DNA from: Chloroflexota bacterium
GTDB lineage: Bacteria > Chloroflexota > Anaerolineae > Aggregatilineales > UBA2796
Length of the DNA stretch: 5,302 bases
Assembly: GCA_003695215.1 (NCBI GenBank)
Contig: RFIM01000280.1
Location: 1-5,302 of the forward strand
Direction: 5' to 3'
The translations under genes were made by a program, and so were the position numbers. The notes beneath the pieces are model-generated. The model ran no database searches. It was given only the letters and a program-made list of their open reading frames with translations, and was not told the DNA's origin. Positions 4,366 to 5,302 of the stretch are shown here, in pieces. Positions within the stretch are counted from its first letter, which is position 1; the number at the start of each line of letters is the position of its first letter.

Positions 4366-5302
4366 TCACAAGGCTTGGTCAAACAAGCGCACGGGCAGGC
4401 GCGCGCCGACTGGCACTTCCGTCATGCCCTCAGGGATGATCAGCAAGCCGTCGGCATTGACTAACGAGCTGATGGCGCCAGAGCTTTGGGTGCCTGTGCT
4501 GTAGGCGAGCAAGCGCCCATCAGGCTGACGGCGCAGGCGCACGCGCGCGTAGGTGCGCCTGCCATCGCTGGTCATCGCCTCAGCGACTTCAGCTATTGCC
4601 TGTGGCGTTTGTGCCTCAGCGCTGCCCAACAATCTGAGCAGGGCAGGGCGCACAAAGACGTCAAAAGTCACTAGTGCGCTAACAGGATTGCCCGGCAAGC
4701 CGAAAAATGGCACAGCGCCGAACACGCCGAACGCCAGCGGCTTGCCAGGGCGAATGTTCACGCGCCATAAGCTGAGCGTGCCGCGTCGCGTGACCGCTTC
4801 CTTGACCACATCGAGCGCCCCGACCGAGACGCCTGCCGTGCTGATGATCATGTCGGCCTGCGCAGCCGCTTCAAGACGGCTGTAGACCGCTTCGACTGAG
4901 TCGGGCGCAATGCCCAAGAAGCGCGGCACGCCACCTAGACTCTGCACGCTAGCGCACAGTGCCATGCCATTCATGTCATGAATCTTGCCTTTGGCAAGCG
5001 GCAGATGCGGCGGCAATAGTTCATCGCCTGTCGAGAGAATCGCCACGATAGGTCGGCGCACCACAGGCACTTGCGCCATGCCTAGGCCTGCCAAAATGCC
5101 GATATCAGCGGCGCGCAAACGCCGCCCTGCTTCCAAGACCGACGCACCTGCGCGCACGTCCTCGCCTGCTGGGCGCACGCCATTGCCCACAGGCACAGCA
5201 GCGCGGATCAGCACTTGCTGTGGCAATGGGCTGTTCAGCGCAAACCGACTGGGCGCATCATCCGTCTGCTCAACGGGCACAACGGCGTCAGCGCCTTCGG
5301 GC
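4366..5302 (-). CDS. moeA: Molybdopterin molybdenumtransferase MoeA (5' end outside window)
   Basis: MoeA inserts molybdenum into adenylylated molybdopterin in the last step of molybdenum cofactor synthesis, in the cytoplasm. The frame stays open to the window edge, and its first residues read PEGADAVVPVEQTDD, the conserved MoeA domain I segment. The GTG at 5280 is therefore internal, and roughly 80-100 N-terminal residues are missing from a family length near 400. About 311 residues are visible. They include the MPT-binding domain with VAILSTGDEL and a D-M-N-G segment, the GVSVG loop with its following Asp (GVSVGALD), NIRPGKPLAFG, and FGLPGNPVSALVTFDVFVRP. The C-terminal domain IV has QSSGAISSLVNADGLLIIPE. 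The GVSVG loop is preceded by S-T-A where T/S-G-G or T-T-G is usual, and the residue after it is Ala where Glu or Asp is common. VKOR follows 20 bp after the stop. Confidence 0.96.
   Translation of the reverse strand, partial: PEGADAVVPVEQTDDAPSRFALNSPLPQQVLIRAAVPVGNGVRPAGEDVRAGASVLEAGRRLRAADIGILAGLGMAQVPVVRRPIVAILSTGDELLPPHLPLAKGKIHDMNGMALCASVQSLGGVPRFLGIAPDSVEAVYSRLEAAAQADMIISTAGVSVGALDVVKEAVTRRGTLSLWRVNIRPGKPLAFGVFGAVPFFGLPGNPVSALVTFDVFVRPALLRLLGSAEAQTPQAIAEVAEAMTSDGRRTYARVRLRRQPDGRLLAYSTGTQSSGAISSLVNADGLLIIPEGMTEVPVGARLPVRLFDQAL

Noticed and set aside
4346..4369. Longer VKOR start (GTG at 4369) giving a GTGA overlap with moeA
   Set aside because: The strong AAAGGAG lies inside that extension, 8 nt from the ATG at 4345.
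4486..4885. Plus-strand ORFs opposite moeA
   Set aside because: They are antisense to the conserved MoeA domains, and the open frames follow from GC-rich codon use.

Overview
The window is a compact, moderately GC-rich bacterial chromosome segment with seven protein genes, two of them cut by the window edges. I see no RNA genes, mobile elements, CRISPR arrays or phage genes. The gene mix (YdjI-like SPFH protein with a SHOCT-like tail, short two-domain S1 protein, stand-alone VKOR next to moeA) and the Ala/Leu/Gln-rich proteins would fit a Chloroflexota (Anaerolineae-like) genome. That placement is an impression from style, not a demonstrated assignment.

Layout. Positions 1-399 (+) hold the C-terminal part of a membrane protein: an outside beta-rich segment, one transmembrane helix, then a cytoplasmic helical hairpin resembling SHOCT. 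It converges on a NUDIX hydrolase (447-956, -). A divergent intergenic region of about 125 bp follows. It leads into a two-gene (+) unit: an unrecognised 173-residue helical protein (1084-1605) and, 33 bp later, an SPFH/band-7 protein of the YdjI type (1639-2745) whose C-terminus carries a Gln/Met-rich linker and a SHOCT-like hairpin. A long hairpin (2764-2799) closes this unit. A good sigma-70-type promoter (TTGACC-17-TAGAAT), whose -10 box is one arm of an inverted repeat, then drives a two-S1-domain RNA-binding protein (2937-3752, +). Facing it on the minus strand are molybdopterin molybdenumtransferase moeA (4366 to beyond 5302) and a VKOR-family disulfide-generating membrane protein (3818-4345), 20 bp apart and probably co-transcribed.

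How the genes fit together. The most suggestive unit is the helical protein plus SPFH pair, which looks like a membrane-associated scaffold or stress module. The upstream partial protein ends in a similar SHOCT-like hairpin, so two proteins here share the same kind of C-terminal tail. moeA (molybdenum cofactor) and VKOR (disulfide formation coupled to quinone) are both redox-related but have no established direct link. The NUDIX and S1 proteins look like ordinary housekeeping functions. In four genes the Shine-Dalgarno position favours a start downstream of the longest possible one, and those starts are used here.
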